Part shown: piece by piece, positions 6,123 to 6,151 of the stretch
Numbering within the stretch: position 1 is the stretch's first letter
Layout of the letters: every line of letters starts with the position of its first letter
Assembly: GCA_946408305.1 (NCBI GenBank)
Contig: CAMJRQ010000074.1
Span: 1 to 6,151 of the forward strand
DNA: 6,151 nt
Source: an uncultured Prevotellaceae bacterium
Lineage (GTDB): Bacteria > Bacteroidota > Bacteroidia > Bacteroidales > Bacteroidaceae
Direction of reading: 5' to 3'
The notes under the pieces: model-generated
The model's input: only the letters and a program-made list of their open reading frames with translations
Database searches by the model: none
Told to the model about the DNA's origin: nothing
Program-made: the position numbers and the translations under genes

Positions 6123-6151
6123 ATGAGGAAATTGATACTTTTCAGCAGCCT
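6123..6151 (+). CDS. Start of an exported protein, truncated by the window end
   Basis: ATG at 6123 follows a good Shine-Dalgarno sequence (AAGGA at 6112-6116, 6 bases away) and opens a frame to the window end coding for MRKLILFSS, the beginning of a typical signal peptide or membrane helix. Only nine codons are visible, so no family can be named. It lies on the same strand as the receptor and chelatase genes, 147 bases after the chelatase stop, with the long hairpin between. No convincing TAnnTTTG promoter was seen in that gap, so read-through from the riboswitch operon is possible; a further uptake component would fit but is a guess. Confidence 0.5.

Overview
The window looks like a chromosomal segment from a GC-rich member of the Bacteroidota (Bacteroidales, perhaps Prevotellaceae-like; the genus cannot be fixed from sequence alone). 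Four things point there: a Bacteroidota-type promoter (TTTG-N20-TAnnTTTG), a TonB-dependent receptor, a lipoprotein with an acidic surface-export-type motif straight after its lipid cysteine, and weak Shine-Dalgarno use in front of several genes.

Layout. Positions 1-349 (+) hold the 3' part of a beta-class carbonic anhydrase gene. Ten bases further on, and convergent with it, lies a 2.0-kb gene on the minus strand (360-2363) for a secreted two-domain glycoside hydrolase: a clan GH-A (GH5-like) TIM barrel followed by a GH43-like five-bladed propeller, both with recognisable catalytic residues. The divergent intergenic region 2364-2758 holds a plausible minus-strand promoter for the hydrolase, a strong plus-strand promoter (2500-2531), and directly after it a complete cobalamin riboswitch (about 2535-2716), followed by a small hairpin that contains the ribosome binding site of the next gene.

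The riboswitch controls a two-gene unit on the plus strand: a BtuB/IhtA-like TonB-dependent outer-membrane receptor (2759-4903) and, overlapping it by 11 bases, a CbiK-family cobaltochelatase-like protein made as a lipoprotein (4893-5975). CbiK is normally a cytoplasmic enzyme that inserts cobalt into sirohydrochlorin during anaerobic B12 synthesis. Here it carries a lipobox and a CDDDEE start that suggests display on the cell surface next to the receptor. The closest described arrangement I know is the Porphyromonas gingivalis IhtA/IhtB pair (TonB receptor plus CbiK-like haem-binding outer-membrane lipoprotein). The B12 riboswitch points instead to corrinoid, cobalt or cobalt-tetrapyrrole acquisition. 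This surface chelatase plus receptor under B12 control is the most interesting system in the window; two positions known from Salmonella CbiK are changed (Glu to Asp, His to Gln).

After the chelatase there is a small GNRA-loop hairpin and then a large imperfect inverted repeat (6036-6084). The start of another exported protein follows at 6123 and is cut by the window end; it could be a further member of the unit.
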